From NCBI RefSeq assembly GCF_029633865.1, contig NC_079223.1:36177739-36241738 (forward strand): a stretch of DNA of 64,000 bases, in the 5' to 3' direction. Every line of letters starts with the position of its first letter. The first letter of the stretch is position 1. The position numbers and the translations under genes are program-made. The notes under the pieces were generated by a model that was given only the letters and a program-made list of their open reading frames with translations, searched no databases and was not told the DNA's origin. This DNA is from Lampris incognitus. Lineage: Eukaryota > Chordata > Actinopteri > Lampriformes > Lampridae. Below are positions 23,011 to 35,031 of this stretch, in pieces.

Positions 23011-26000
23011 CGGCTATGGGCGCCGGCCGTGACTGCAAGCTGTTGTTCATCAGAGACTCCTTGTCGGGCCGACGGCTGCTGGTTGACTCTGGCGCTCAAC
23101 GCAGCATACTACCAGCACAAGCTGTGGACACGATGACCGACAGTCACGGCCCCCAGATGGACGCCGCCAACGGCACGTCCATTCGGACGTACGGTATCAG
23201 ACATGTAGACGTGTGTTTTGGCGGCCGACGTTTCGGCTGGGACTTTGTGATGGCTGCTGTATCCACCCCGCTCCTAGGTGCGGATTTCCTCTGTGCTTTC
23301 AACCTGCTGGTGGATGTTAAAAACTGTCGCGTGATTGATGCCGTCTCTTTTGCGTCATACCCCTGCACGCTTGGGGGCGCAGGAGCGCTGTGCCTCGCTA
23401 ACACACTCTCCACCGGGGATCCATACCAACGCCTGCTCGCAAATTTCCCCGAGCTCACCACACCCACCTTCTCCTCGGCGGTGGCCAAGCACGGCGTGGA
23501 ACATCATATCACCACAGTGGGCCCCCCAGTTTACGCCCGGGCCCGACGCCTCGACTCGGCCAAGCTCGCAATAGCCAGGGAGGAGTTTTCGACTATGGAG
23601 CGCCTCGGCATTGTCCGCCGTTCTGACAGTCCGTGGGCTTCCCCTCTTCACATGGTTACTAAGGCCGACGGGGGTTGGCGCCCGTGCGGGGACTACCGTC
23701 GCCTAAACAATGCCACGACCCCCGACCGGTACCCCATACCGCACATACAAGATTTCTCTACCCACCTGGCGGGCGCTGCCATCTATTCCAAAATTGACTT
23801 AGTGCGGGGGTATCACCAAGTGCCGGTCCACCCACTGGATGTCCCAAAAACGGCTGTCATCACACCCTTTGGGCTCTTTGAGTTCTTACGTATGCCTTTC
23901 GGCCTTAAAGGGGCGGCGCAGACGTTTCAACGCCTTATGGATTCTGTGCTCCGCGACATGCCATTTTTGTTTGTGTACTTAGACGACATCCTCGTGGCCA
24001 GCGCGTCGGCGGAGGAACACATGACGCACCTCAGACAGCTGTTCGACAGGCTCAGCGAACACGGCCTCATCATCAACCCAGCTAAGTGTCAGTTCGGGGA
24101 GTCATCCATCACCTTCCTCGGGCACCACATCACTCCACAGGGGGCCGTTCCCCTCCCTGCCAGGGTTGAGGCTGTCACCATGTTCCCCCGCCCCCGCACT
24201 GTACAGTCGCTGCAGGAATTCCTGGGCATGGTGAACTTTTATAACCGTTTCCTGCCCCGTGCCGCCCACATCATGCGTCCCCTGTATGAGGGCCTGCGGG
24301 GTAAGAAGTCTAAGGACGAGCTGGACTGGTCTTCGGGGATGGACGAGGCTTTTGTGGCCGCCAAGACCGCACTGGCCAACGCTGCGCTGCTAGCTCACCC
24401 GTCGCCTGCCGCCCCCATAGCCCTTACAACGGATGCCTCCGACTACGCCGTGGGGGCCGTGTGTGAGCAGTGGGTGGGGGGGGGGCTGGCAGCCGTTAGC
24501 GTTCTTCAGTAAACAACTCCGTGAGAGCGAGCGCAAATACAGCACCTTTGATAGGGAACTACTGGGTCTCTTCCTCGCAACCAGACACTTTAGGTTCCTA
24601 TTGGAGGGCCGACAGTTCACCGCTTTCGTGGACCACAAACCGCTGACGTTCTGTATGGCCAAAACCTCAGAACCGTGGTCTGGGCGTCAGCAGCGCCATC
24701 TCGCGGCGGTTTCCGAGTTTACCACGGACATACAACACGTGTCGGGCAAGGATAACTTCGTCGCCGACTGCCTTTCACGGGCGGTTGTTAACGCCGTTCA
24801 CTTGGGACTCGACTACGCCGCTATGGTAGCGGACCAAGCCAAGGACGCGACCGTTCAAGGCTACCGGTCGACCCCTACCTCGCTACCGCTGGAGGACGTG
24901 ACGTTCGACGCAGCCAACACCACCCTCCTCTGTGACATCTCCACCGGTCAACCGCGCCCCCTGGTGCCTACTTCCTGGCGGCGCCGAGTTTTCGACACCG
25001 TCCACGGCCTTTCCCACCCGGGAGTGAAGGCCTCGATCAAGCTGGTGAGCATCAAGTTCGTTTGGCCTGGGCTCCGTAAGGATGTTAGAGCCTGGGCTGG
25101 CTCGTGTGTGGCGTGCCAACGCGCCAAGGTGCACCGCCATACCAAGGCCCCTTTGGCGCCGTTTGTGGTTCCAGAGAGGCGGTTTGACCACGTCAATGTT
25201 GACCTGGTGGGTCCCCTGCCCCCCTCCCGTGGTTATACGTTCCTCCTCACTATTGTGGACAGGGCCACCAGGTGGCCAGAGGCTATTCCCTTGTCCTCCT
25301 AGACGGCAGCAGAGGTAGCACGGGCGTTCATCGGCTGCTGGGTGGCCCGTTTCGGCACGCCTGGTGACATCACGAGCGACCGGGGCTCCCAGTTTACCTC
25401 GGAGCTCTGGACTGCGGTCGCTGAGCACCTGGGGGTGAAGATCCACCGCACTACGGCGTACAACCCGCAGAGCAACGGACTTTGTGAGCGGTTCCATCGG
25501 GACATGAAAGCCGCTCTGCGGGCAAGCCTCACTGGCTGCGACTGGATGGACCGGCTCCCGTGGGTCATGCTCGGCCTGCGTTCGGCCCCGAAGGAAGACC
25601 TCCAGACCTCCTCCGCTGAGCTGGTGTATGGCCAGCCCCTGCAGGTTCCGGGGGAGTTTCTTCCGGATGCTACAGCTCCCTGGTCGGCCGCCTCTCACCT
25701 CAGTGCGTCCCGGAGCGCTGCCGGTGCCTTCGCTCCCGTTCTGATGTCTCAACACTGCCTCCCCCGGTCCTACGTCCCCAAGGATCTGCCATCGGCGAGG
25801 TACGTCTTCATTAGGCACGACAGCCATCGGTCCCCGCTGCAGCCCCCATACGACGGGCCCTTCCGCGTCCTGGAGGCGGGGGATAAGAACTTTGTGGTGG
25901 ACATGGGGGGCAGGCCGGAGCGGGTCGCTATAGACCGTCTCAAGCCCGCTCACTTGGACATTGGTGAGCCAATGCAATTGGCCCTACCCCCGCGGCGGGG

Positions 26001-26130
26001 GCGCCCTCCTAGGTCGGCCCCGGCACCTGCCTCTGTTCCTGCTTCGGCCCCATCTGTTTCCCCTCCTGTGAAGCGCAGCCGTTATGGCCGCAGGGTCCGC
26101 CTCCCGACTCGTCACCTGTTTTCCCCGTGA
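22953..26130 (+). pseudogene. pol region of Gypsy A (fossil, broken)
   Basis: Domains in order: aspartic protease (VDSGAQRS), reverse transcriptase (YLDD box), RNase H (DASDYAVGA), H2C2 zinc-binding and integrase core (SDRGSQFTSELW), then a Pro-rich tail. It carries about two interruptions and is not expected to be made as one protein. Confidence 0.85.
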
Positions 26131-26237
26131 CTTTGCACTATGTCATTGACTGTTCTGTTGTAGAGTCTATTTTTATGTTCATAACTTGCACTTTTGCTGT
26201 TTTGCATTGTTTTGTGTAGGTGAATTCTGGGGGGGCC

Positions 26238-26448
26238 TGTGTGGTAACCCACATCTATATATCGAGAGACATTCACCTAAGAGGACGGTGTACCTTTAAG
26301 GGAAGAGGCGAGGGGTCAGATAATGCACTTCCGCTTCCGGTACACAGTCAGTTCAGTGTCGTTGTCAGATGTATGACATGCTAAGTTGGAGCTAGTAAAC
26401 TACCTCGACTACGTCTACTCTCATGTCTCGTTGTTTTCTAACTCCACA
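26238..26448 (+). repeat. Right LTR of Gypsy A
   Basis: Begins TGTGGTAACCC and ends CTCCACA; 211 bp. It is preceded by gaattctgggggggcc. Confidence 0.9.
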
Positions 26449-26641
26449 ATAGGATCTTTTTTTTAAAGATATTTTATTTTCACCGACCCCTTGCAATTAC
26501 ACCACGGACCACTAGGGGTCCGCGGACCCCCGGTTGAGAAACACTGCCCTAGAGTATACTTTCCCAGGGAGACTGAGCAATGTGATGCCCCGATAATTGG
26601 AGCACACCCTCCGGTCCCCTTTTTTAAATTTATTATGAAAC

Positions 26642-26879
26642 TTTGGTGGACACGTATTGGGGATAGAATTCAACCCAGGAACTAAGGGTTAAGTCATGGT
26701 TGCCCTGGCAGGTTAACGCAGGGTGAAGTTATGGTTGTTCAGCCAGTTTTCTGGTTATTCTTGCCGCCTCCACTCAGTCGAGCTGTGGTTTTGTTGTCTC
26801 TCTGATTTACCGTTGATTAAAGAAAGTTGCCTACACGGCTAAAGTGTGAACCTACGGTCTTCGTTCCTTCGGCTCTACA
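26642..26879 (+). repeat. Left LTR of Gypsy B copy 1
   Basis: 238 bp, similar throughout to the LTRs at 42423-42663 and 46522-46762, with scattered differences. Confidence 0.88.
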
Positions 26880-26931
26880 CTGGTGACCCCGACATCGGTT
26901 TTCGGGTAAGTTTTCTGAAACCACACACATT

Positions 26932-27624
26932 ATGGCTACGAACGCCGTTGCAATTAAACTGCCGGAGTTTTGGGAGTCTTCCGCGGCTACATGGTTCGCA
27001 CAGGCTGAGGCACAGTTCGCGCTCAGAGACATAACAGCAGACGACACCAGGTACTACTACGTAGTGGCAGCGCTGGGGGGCGCTACGGCTTCCAGGATAA
27101 GCGGTTTCATAACCAACCCACCGGCCGATGGTAAATACGCCGCACTTAAAAATCTCCTCCTTGAAACTTTTGAACTGTCAACAACGGAGAGAGCACGTCG
27201 CCTCTTCGCAATTCAGGGCTTGGGAGATGGCAAACCATCGGAGCTAATGAGCAGGATGTTAAACCTACTGGGTCAAGAAAAGCCATGTTTCCTGTTTAGG
27301 GAGCTGTTTCTGCGCAACATGCCGCCCCACGTCCAGACTGCGCTCGCTAACTCCACCATCACTGATCCCCGTGAGCTGGCAAAGGAGGCTGACCGATTCT
27401 TCGTCGCTACACAACGTTCCTCCCATGCCGGGTTGCTGGCTCCTACCTTCACTGGCCCCCCGCCGACATCGCGGGCGTGGCCCGACGGTGGCGCCACAGC
27501 GTCAGACCGCTACAAGCCCTCTGGACTCTGTATGTACCACGCTCGATTTGATGCGAAAGCTAAACGGTGCCGTTCCCCCTGCAACTACAGGCCGACGGGA
27601 AACGAGAGGGCCAACACTCAGTAG
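26932..27624 (+). pseudogene. gag of Gypsy B copy 1 (fossil)
   Basis: Starts KLPEFWESSAATWFA within the first 25 residues and ends with the variant knuckle CMYHARF..AKRC..PC. Nearly identical to the gag of copy 2. Confidence 0.85.
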
Positions 27625-27764
27625 TGGCCATGAGTGTTGGCGATACGAGCAGGCTACTCTTCATCCTCGACACCATCTCCGGTCGGCGATTTCTCTGTGA
27701 CACGGGCGCACAGAGAAGCGTGCTCCCTGCTACTGACGTCGACATCATGGGCGGGGAGCGGGGC

Positions 27765-27957
27765 TGTAGTAGACCAACAGCGCTACCTAGTGGTGGTTAA
27801 GCTAGGCTCTCATATACCCCGGATGTTGACTGCTGTGACAGTCGGAGAGCTACAATAAAGAGGACAAGACGTTGGGAATTGGTCTTCGGCTCAAATCACT
27901 GTTATGGATATATTAGCAGTATAAAATACATCCAGATAATATAGCGAATATATTACA
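27765..27957 (+). repeat. Left LTR of element C
   Basis: 193 bp, TGTAGTAG to ATTACA, matching 30411-30605. Confidence 0.9.
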
Positions 27958-28119
27958 GTGGCGACGACGGATGGGATACCTTTAATGTGAGAAGGTAATC
28001 CCGGTAGTTAATAAAAGCGGACGAAGCAACGTGACGCTACAAGCTAGCTTCCAGCCAGCTAGCAAGAAAAGACTAGCTAGCCAAGCCAAGCACAAGCATG
28101 GCGCATTTCATCAGCAATA

Positions 28120-30246
28120 TTGCTAAATACAAGGAAGGTAAAGAGGACTTCGAGTCGTACCTTGAAAGATCTGTCGACCGTATTGCAGCCACTACACCAA
28201 CTCCTGAAGAAGGAAGTCGAATGGAAATGGACACCAGAGTGTGCAGCAGCATTCAAGGCTGCCAAAGAACAGTTAGTGAAAAGCTCAGTAGTAGTACACT
28301 ACGACACGCAGAAACCACTGAAATTAGCTTGTGACGCATCCCCTTATGGGATAGGGGCGGTAATGTCACACATAATGGAAAATGGGGACGAGAAACCAAT
28401 CGCCTTTGCGTCACGTACGTTGACAGAGGCAGAGAGTAAATATAGTCAGATAGAGAAGGAGGCGTTGGCCATAATATTTGGCGTGACCAAATTTCATAAA
28501 TATCTCTATGGCCGCAAATTCAGTTTAATAACTGACCACAAACCCCTCCTTGCCATCTTAGGACCCAAGTCAGAAATCCCTACACTAGCCGCTTTGCATA
28601 TGCAGAGATGGGCACTGAGGCTTATGGCTTATGACTACAGTATAGAGTACAGAACGTCAGCGGACAATGCAAATGCGGATGCGTTATCTAGACTGCCGGG
28701 GAAAGAAAAGGACAAAACAGCGGAGGAGAACAGCATTTTTTATTTCTCATTAGTAGATGCGCTACCCGTGCAGGCTACAGAGATTGCACAGAGCACTCTC
28801 AAGGACCCAGTCCTATGCAAGGTACTGGAACTGACCCGGTCTGGATGGCCAAGTTACATCAACAATGACACACTGAAACCGTACTTCAACCGAAGGAATG
28901 AACTGTCTGTGGAACAAGGATGCATTCTGTGGGGAATTCGAATTATCATCCCACCAGCACACAGAGAACAACTACTGTACGACCTACACCAAGGGTGCAG
29001 GATGAAAAGTTTGGCGAGGGGCTATTTATGGTGGCCTCAGTTGGACAGTGATATCGAACGTGCAGTACAGCAATGTGATGCTTGTCAGAGTGTGAGGAAG
29101 CTACCAGCAGTAGCACCACTACACTGCTGGCAGTGGCCTACGAGAGTGTGGCAGAGGCTACATATTGACTTTGCAGAGAAGGATCAGCAACACTTCCTAG
29201 TGTTAGTAGACAGTCATTCAAAATGGCTTGAGGTGATCCCCATGGCAACAACTACCGTCGCCAAAACGATCGAAGTGCTGCGGAGCATCTTTTCGTCCTA
29301 CGGTCTTCCTGAGGAGATCGTCTCGGACAACGGTCCACAATTCACCTCGCTGGAGTACAAAACATTCCTGAAAAGCAACGGCATTAAGCAGACCTTGGTG
29401 CCAGCTTACCATCCTGCTTCTAATGGTGCCGCAGAGAGAGCAGTCCAGACGGTGAAAGCTTCACTTCTGAAACAGCTGCTCGATGAGAAGAAACAAAACG
29501 TCACTATTACAGTAAAACACAGGCTCGCCAACTTCCTGTTGTCATACAGGACCACACCACACAGCGTTACAGGTTGCACACCAGCAGAACTGTTCCTCAA
29601 ACGTCAGTCTAGGACCAGGTTCAGCCTGCTGAAGCCAGACCTCGCTCGAGTGGTGGGGGACAAACAACAAAAGCAGAAGGACTATCATGACCAACCCGCC
29701 TCGAAGCTGAGACATCTGTCAGAGGGGGACTCAGTACTGATCCGAAACTTCCGTGGAGGAAAGGAGAGGTGGACGAAAGGGACAGTGGAAAAGAGACTCG
29801 GACCAGTCACCTACCTGGTGTGGAATGGAGTGAACCGACGTTCAGTCCACATTGACCATCTGCTGTTCGACCGACCCTCCAGTCCTCCTGAGGCATTTCA
29901 GTTTCAGGATGACCAGATGGGTATCAGCAACACCTACCCTGCAGTTGCGGATTTGGGGGGGAAAGGCACACCTGGAGCCATAGGTGCTAGCCCGTACTCA
30001 CCTGAAGATACACCCGTTCCAAGGATGCAGGCTCCGGAGAAGCTTGCAACACCCTTACGAGGTTCAGTGGGCAAGGCCGTGTCGCCTCCTCACCGAGCAT
30101 CCACTTCCCCTGAGGTGGTTGAGCGCCGATACCCTCAGAGAGAGAGGGCACCTCCAAAACGACTCTTTGTAAGATCAGCCAAGTTCCTGAATAAAAGAGT
30201 TCCTGAGAGACTAAATTGTTCAACTCCTGTTCAGAAAAAAATGTGA
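28120..30246 (+). pseudogene. pol remnant of element C (RNase H and integrase; fossil)
   Basis: A long open stretch with RNase H (ACDASPYGIGAV), the H2C2 zinc-binding region, integrase core (SDNGPQFTS) and a C-terminal IDHLL motif. The K02A2.6-like type of Gypsy pol. It is not a host gene: it lies wholly between the LTRs. Confidence 0.8.
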
Positions 30247-30410
30247 AAAACAGTTCCTGAGACTGATATGTAAATGGGCAAATGTGGGTCGAAGTGGGTT
30301 GTGTAACCAGTAATGACCAAGTAAAAGATGCTGAAAGTAATTTGCCATATCAGCATGTTTTAGAGTGATAATATTTTATTAGGGGAACTTCATAGTTTAA
30401 GGGGGAGGAG

Positions 30411-30605
30411 TGTAGTAGACCAACAACGCTACCTAGTGGTGGTTAAGCTAGGCTCTCATATACCCCGGATGTTGACTGCTGCGACAGTCGGAGAGCTACA
30501 ATAAAGAGGACAAGACGTTGGGAATTGGTCTTCGGCTCAAATCACTGTTATGGATATATTAGCAGTATAAGATACATCCAGATAATATATATCGAATATA
30601 TTACA
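30411..30605 (+). repeat. Right LTR of element C
   Basis: 195 bp. It differs from the left copy at about three bases and one small indel. Confidence 0.9.
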
Positions 30606-33565
30606 GGGGCCCCCAGTTGGCGACGGCTGACGGCAGCCCTATCCACACCTACGGCGTGCGGTCTGTAGAACTGTGTTTTGGTGGACAACGTTTCACGTGG
30701 GAGTTCGTCATGGCCAATGTAACGCTTCCCCTGCTCGGAGCTGATTTTTTGTGCGCTTACGGTTTGCTAGTGGACATTCAGAACAGCCGTCTGGTCGACG
30801 CCTTAACCTTCTCCTCCTTCGCATGTACGCGGGGGGAAGCGGCCTATGCAGGTCTAGCCAACTCTCTCTCAGAGGCAGACAAGTTCAACCGCCTCCTCGC
30901 TGAGTTCCCTGACCTCACCCAGCCTACCTTCTCTGCACCCGCCGCTAAGCATGGGGTGGAGCATCACATTGCTACGAAGGGGCCCCCGGTCTACGCCAGA
31001 GCCAGACGTCTCGACCCCGCCAAACTCGCCATTGCCAAGTCTGAGTTCGAGCACCTGGAACGCATGGGGATCATCCGCCGCTCTGACAGCCCGTGGGCGT
31101 CCCCACTCCACATCGTCGCTAAGCCTGATGGAGGTTGGCACCCATGCGGGGACTACCGCCGACTAAATGACGCCACCACGCCCGACCGCTATCCTGTCCC
31201 GCATATCCAGGACTTTTCTGCAAACCTGTCTGGCAAACGCGTCTTCTCAAAAGTCGACCTGGTCCGTGGTTATCATCAAGTTCCCGTGCACCCCTCGGAC
31301 ATCCCCAAGACAGCGGTGACTACCCCATTCGGCCTATTTGAATTCCTACGAATGCCATTTGGACTCAAAAATGCGGCCCAGTCCTTTCAGCGGCTGATGG
31401 ATGCAGTGCTCCGTGGCCTTCCTGTCATCATCGTATATTTGGACGACATACTCTTCGCCAGCGCCTCCGAGGAAGAACACCTGTCCCATCTTCACGCCCT
31501 CTTCACACGCCTCAGCCAGCATGGGCTGATCGTCAACACGGCGAAGTGCCGGTTCGGGCTGACGGCCACTGATTTCCTCGGGCACCGCATCACTGGGGAC
31601 GGGGCGGTCCCCCTGCCCTCAAAGGTGGAAGCAGTGGCGGCCTTTCCGCGCCCCCAAACAGCTCGTGCGCTCAGGGAGTTCGTCGGGATGGTGACATTCT
31701 ACCACCGCTTCATTCCCCGAGCCGCCTTTATCATCCAGCCACTGTACGAGGCGCTGAAAGGCAAGTCCCCCAACCAGGCGGTCGACTGGACAGCAGAGCG
31801 GGACCGTGCGTTCACCGAGACTAAAGCTGCGCTCTCCCAGGCTACCCTGCTAGCGCATCCTTCACCTACAGCGCCTATTTCCATAGCCATGGATGCATCG
31901 GACTATGCTGTTGGTGCGGTTCACGAGCAGTGGGTGGGGGGGGCTTGGCAGCCTTTGGCCTTTTTCAGTCGCCAACTTACACCCCGAGAGCGCAAGTATA
32001 GTACTTTTGACAGGGAACTACTCGGTCTCTGGCTCGCCGTCCGGCATTTCCGGTTCCTGCTAGAGGGCCGCGAGTTTACTGCGCACGTGGACCACAAGCC
32101 CCTCACGTTTGCCATGTCCAAGACGGCCGAGCCATGGTCCGCTCGCCAGCAGCGACAACTCTCCTACATTTCGGAATTCACTACCGACATCCAGCACGTC
32201 GCTGGTAAGTCTAACCAGGTAGCTGACTGCCTCTCTAGGGCAGTGATTGGAGCGGTCCACCTAGGCCTGGACTATGCACAGATGGCCGCTGACCAGGCCA
32301 CTGACCCGAGCATCCTCCGTCTCCGGACCTCCGACACGGGGCTCCGCCTGCAGGACGTTCCTTTCAGCGACACAGGTGTCACCCTCCTGTGTGACGTCTC
32401 CACAGGACAGCCCAGGCCCATCGTCCCGGACAGCTGGAGACGCCCCGTGTTTGAAGCTGTGCACGGCCTCTCTCATCCAGGCGGTAAGCCATCCGTGCGC
32501 CTGACCTCTGCTAAGTTTGTGTGGGAGGGACTTAAGAGAGATGTGAAAGTGTGGGCCGACTCGTGTGTTGCCTGTCAGCGGGCTAAGATACACCGCCACA
32601 TTAAGGCGCCCCTGGAACGCTTCGCAGTGCCGGAGAGACGATTTGACCATGTCCACGTCGACCTGGTCGGTCCCCTACCCCCCTCCCATGGGTTCACCTA
32701 CCTCTTCACTATGGTGGACAGGACTACGTGCTGGCCTGAAGCTGTTCCCCTGGCATCCACGACGTCTGCTGATGTGGCCCGGGCTTTTATTGGGTCGTCG
32801 GTCTCACGTTTCGGTACGCCTTCCGACCTTTCATCTGACCGCGGGCCACAGTTTACCTCAGAGCTATGGAATGCTGTGGGTGAGGCTCTGGGCGTCAAGC
32901 TTCACCGCACTACCGCCTACCACCCTCAGGCGAACGGCCTATGTGAGCGCTTCCACCGGTCCACGAAGGCTGCGCTTCGGGCTACTCTCAAGGACTGCAA
33001 CTGGGTCGACAAGCTCCCATGGTTCATGCTGGGCCTGCGGACCGCCCCGAAGGAAGACCTACAAGCCTCCTCTGCAGAGCTGATGTACGGCACGCCACTG
33101 CGAGTCCCAGGCGATTTCATGCCCAACGCAACGCATCCCTGGTCAGCTGTGGACCAACGAGCCTCCTTGCTGGACGGGGTCAGAGCTTTCACACCCGTCC
33201 CTACCGCCCAACACGGCGCTCCGGTGTCCCAGGTGCCCCCAGGTCTGCAGTCAGCGGACTACGTGTTCATCCATCACGACGCACACCGCCCCCCTCTGCA
33301 ACCCCCTTATGACGGCCCCTTCCGCGTCCTGGAACGGGGAACTAAGCACTTGGTGGTGGATTTTGGGGGCACGGCCGAGCATGTTTCAGTGGACCGAGTT
33401 AAACCCGCACACCTGGACTTGACGCAGCCGTTGGAGTTGGCCCAACCTCCTCGTCGCGGTCGTCCCCCGGCTCCGCCTCCTCCCCCCGTGGAGGCCCGCG
33501 CTGCCTCTTCTGCTCCTCAGGCCGACCTCCACAGGCCCGCGTCAATGTCTCCCAGAGACATTGAC
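30606..33565 (+). pseudogene. pol region of Gypsy B copy 1 (fossil)
   Basis: Reverse transcriptase, RNase H and integrase domains in the usual order, closely matching copy 2. Part of a copy that is broken by an inserted element and lacks its right LTR. Confidence 0.85.
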
Positions 33566-33574
33566 GCGGGCCTC
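33536..33574. repeat. Palindrome at the right end of Gypsy B copy 1
   Basis: Two perfectly complementary arms of about 18 bp (ggcccgcgtcaatgtctc and its reverse complement) around a 3-bp spacer. A second small inverted repeat (atgcatgt/acatgcat) follows at about 33588-33616. It suggests a fold-back or template-switch end. Confidence 0.85.
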
Positions 33575-33632
33575 TCTGGTAGGTGCTATGCATGTAAATT
33601 AACCAGATAACATGCATGACGCGTGTTTGTGG

Positions 33633-34417
33633 CAGAGGTGGGAAGTAACAAAGTACAAATACTTCATTACTGTACTTAAGTAGATTTTACAGGTATCTGT
33701 ACTTTACTTGAGTATCGATTTTTCTGATAACTTTTTACTTTTACTCCCTACATTTTAACACAAATTTCTGTACTTTCTACACCTTAAATTTTCAAAACAG
33801 ATTTGTTACTTTAGTTTTAATGCATTTGAGGGGAATTGTCAATTATTAACATTATAACCTTGTAGACTCTTAAGTCAGTCTCTAAATGGTTAACGGAGAT
33901 GATCTCTGATAGTCTTGCGATACCAGACACGTAATTTTATTTGAAGTTCGAATGGTTAAGATAATAGTAGAGCTAAACGATTTGGGGGGGGGGACTATAC
34001 CGGTGTTGTTGCATGATTTTTTTCTTCATATTTTCAGGGGATAGGCCTATTATAAAATGATCTACTTCTCTGGCGAATATTTACGGTGCCTTGATGGAAG
34101 TCATGGATGTTTGAATTCATAAAATCTTTTCTCCAAGGACTACTTTTGGGCTAGACTTTTCAAATTAATCTGTGCCTTCAACTAAATTAAAACGCAATGA
34201 TAATGTAATTTTGACCAAAAAATAAAGGTGACATGGTGAAATGGCTGAGCCTGTACTTTTTACTTTTATACTTTGAGTACATTTCAGAGCCTGTACTTTT
34301 TACTTTCTACTTGAGTAAAGAAGTTGAGTCAGTACTCTACTTTTACCAGAGTCCATTTTTACACAAGTATCTGTACTTCTACTTGAGTAGAGAATGTGTG
34401 TACTTTTGCCACCTCTG
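33633..34417. mobile_element. hAT-type MITE
   Basis: Inverted ends cagaggtgg..agtac and gtacttttgccacctctg, with an 8-bp target duplication gtttgtgg at 33625-33632 and 34418-34425. The 785-bp interior has no transposase and contains repeated gtacttttactt-type motifs near both ends. Confidence 0.88.
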
Positions 34418-34805
34418 GTTTGTGGTGATCACGCAAGGGACGGGCAGCACTTCAGTTTAGGTGCGTTTGATGAATGTTTGGCACGTTTCGGCTCCGCTAC
34501 CCTTTGTGAGCGGTGATCACATGAGAGCTAGCACACACGTCCTAGCCTTCTTTTGTTTTTTTTACACCTACATCAAGTTTATTCATGTCAACATAGTATT
34601 TGAAATGTCCATCCATAATCCAAACCACTTATCCTGCTGTCAGGGTCGCGGGGATGCTGGAGCCTATCCCAGCAGTCATTTGGCGGCAGTCGAGGAGACA
34701 ACCTGGACAGGGCACACGCACGCACGCGCACATGCACACGCACACGCACACACACACACACACCTAGGGACAATTTAGTACGGCCAATTCACCTGACCTA
34801 CATGT

Positions 34806-34876
34806 CAACTGTCATTGTAAAGCACTTTGAGTGGCTGTTGCAGCTAGAAAACCGCTATATAAAATGCAACTTGATT
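34806..34876 (+). mobile_element. Short 3' tail of another SINE inside the SINE
   Basis: It replaces the usual tttggactgtggg segment. It reads tgtaaagcactttgagtg to gctatataaaatgcaacttg, the 3' end of a different common fish SINE type. No target duplication was resolved. Confidence 0.55.
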
Positions 34877-35031
34877 GACAGAGGAAACCAGAGCACCCAG
34901 AGGAAACCCACACAGACACGGGGAGAACATGCAAACTCCATAGATGACAACCCAGGATGACCCCCAAGGTTGGACTACCCCAGGGTTCAAACCCAGGACC
35001 TTCTTGCTATAAGGCAACCACAGTAACCACT

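Larger units (their letters stand above)
22008..26448 (+). mobile_element. Ty3/Gypsy LTR retrotransposon A (Mag-like), inserted in the hAT
   Basis: Fossil LTR element with both LTRs, a 4-bp target duplication (atag, 22004-22007 and 26449-26452), a primer-binding site tggtgaccccgacgtgat at 22225-22242 that fits the 3' end of tRNA-Trp, and a purine-rich tract before the right LTR. The LTRs agree at about 96% by eye, a moderate age. Its coding part is broken, with about two interruptions in pol. The gag and pol frames overlap, as is usual for the group. Confidence 0.92.
21539..26546. mobile_element. Non-autonomous hAT transposon carrying a Gypsy element
   Basis: Terminal inverted repeats cagtggttctcaacc (21539) and ggttgagaaacactg (ending 26546), with an 8-bp target duplication ccctagag at 21531-21538 and 26547-26554. 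Without the LTR element inside, the hAT is only about 560 bp and has no transposase, so it depended on an enzyme encoded elsewhere. Confidence 0.9.
20845..26625 (-). mobile_element. LINE family X, reverse-transcriptase part, split by a hAT insertion
   Basis: The minus strand gives CSNYRGITLLSLPGKVYSR (26,620-26,555), QEEQYGFHPGRGTTDQLF (about 21,490-21,430), VYMCFVDLEKAYNHV, VGLRQGCPLSPILF, a FTDD box where FADD is usual, and KYLGVLFTSEGRM ending near 20845. The two pieces rejoin exactly across the hAT at 21539-26546 once its 8-bp target duplication is allowed for. It is truncated at both ends and is the same family as 17095-17665 and 17935-18640. Confidence 0.85.
27765..30605 (+). mobile_element. 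LTR retrotransposon C (Ty3/Gypsy), inserted in Gypsy B copy 1
   Basis: LTRs at 27765-27957 and 30411-30605 (TGTAGTAG..ATTACA), a purine tract aagggggaggag before the right LTR, and a 5-bp target duplication ggggc at 27760-27764 and 30606-30610. LTR identity is about 98% by eye, so it is fairly young and younger than its host copy. Inside are a short gag start and a pol part with RNase H and integrase; the earlier pol domains are not seen. Non-autonomous fossil. Confidence 0.9.
26642..33590 (+). mobile_element. Ty3/Gypsy LTR retrotransposon B, copy 1 (Mag-like), carrying another LTR element
   Basis: Fossil copy of the family seen complete at 42423-46762. The left LTR is 26642-26879, followed by a tRNA-Trp-type primer site (tggtgaccccgac). 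gag begins near 26932, protease near 27650, and the pol domains RT to integrase run to about 33560. The element at 27765-30605 is inserted in the protease region with a 5-bp target duplication. No right LTR is seen; the copy ends in a short palindrome. It is broken and older than copy 2. Confidence 0.88.

Noticed and set aside
22374-23050. Antisense open frames over the Gypsy gag and pol
   Set aside because: They are shadows of the GC-rich sense frames, with no family motif.
28120-30246. A 708-codon frame as a host gene (K02A2.6-like)
   Set aside because: It lies between two LTRs with a target duplication and has RNase H and integrase motifs, so it is an element remnant.
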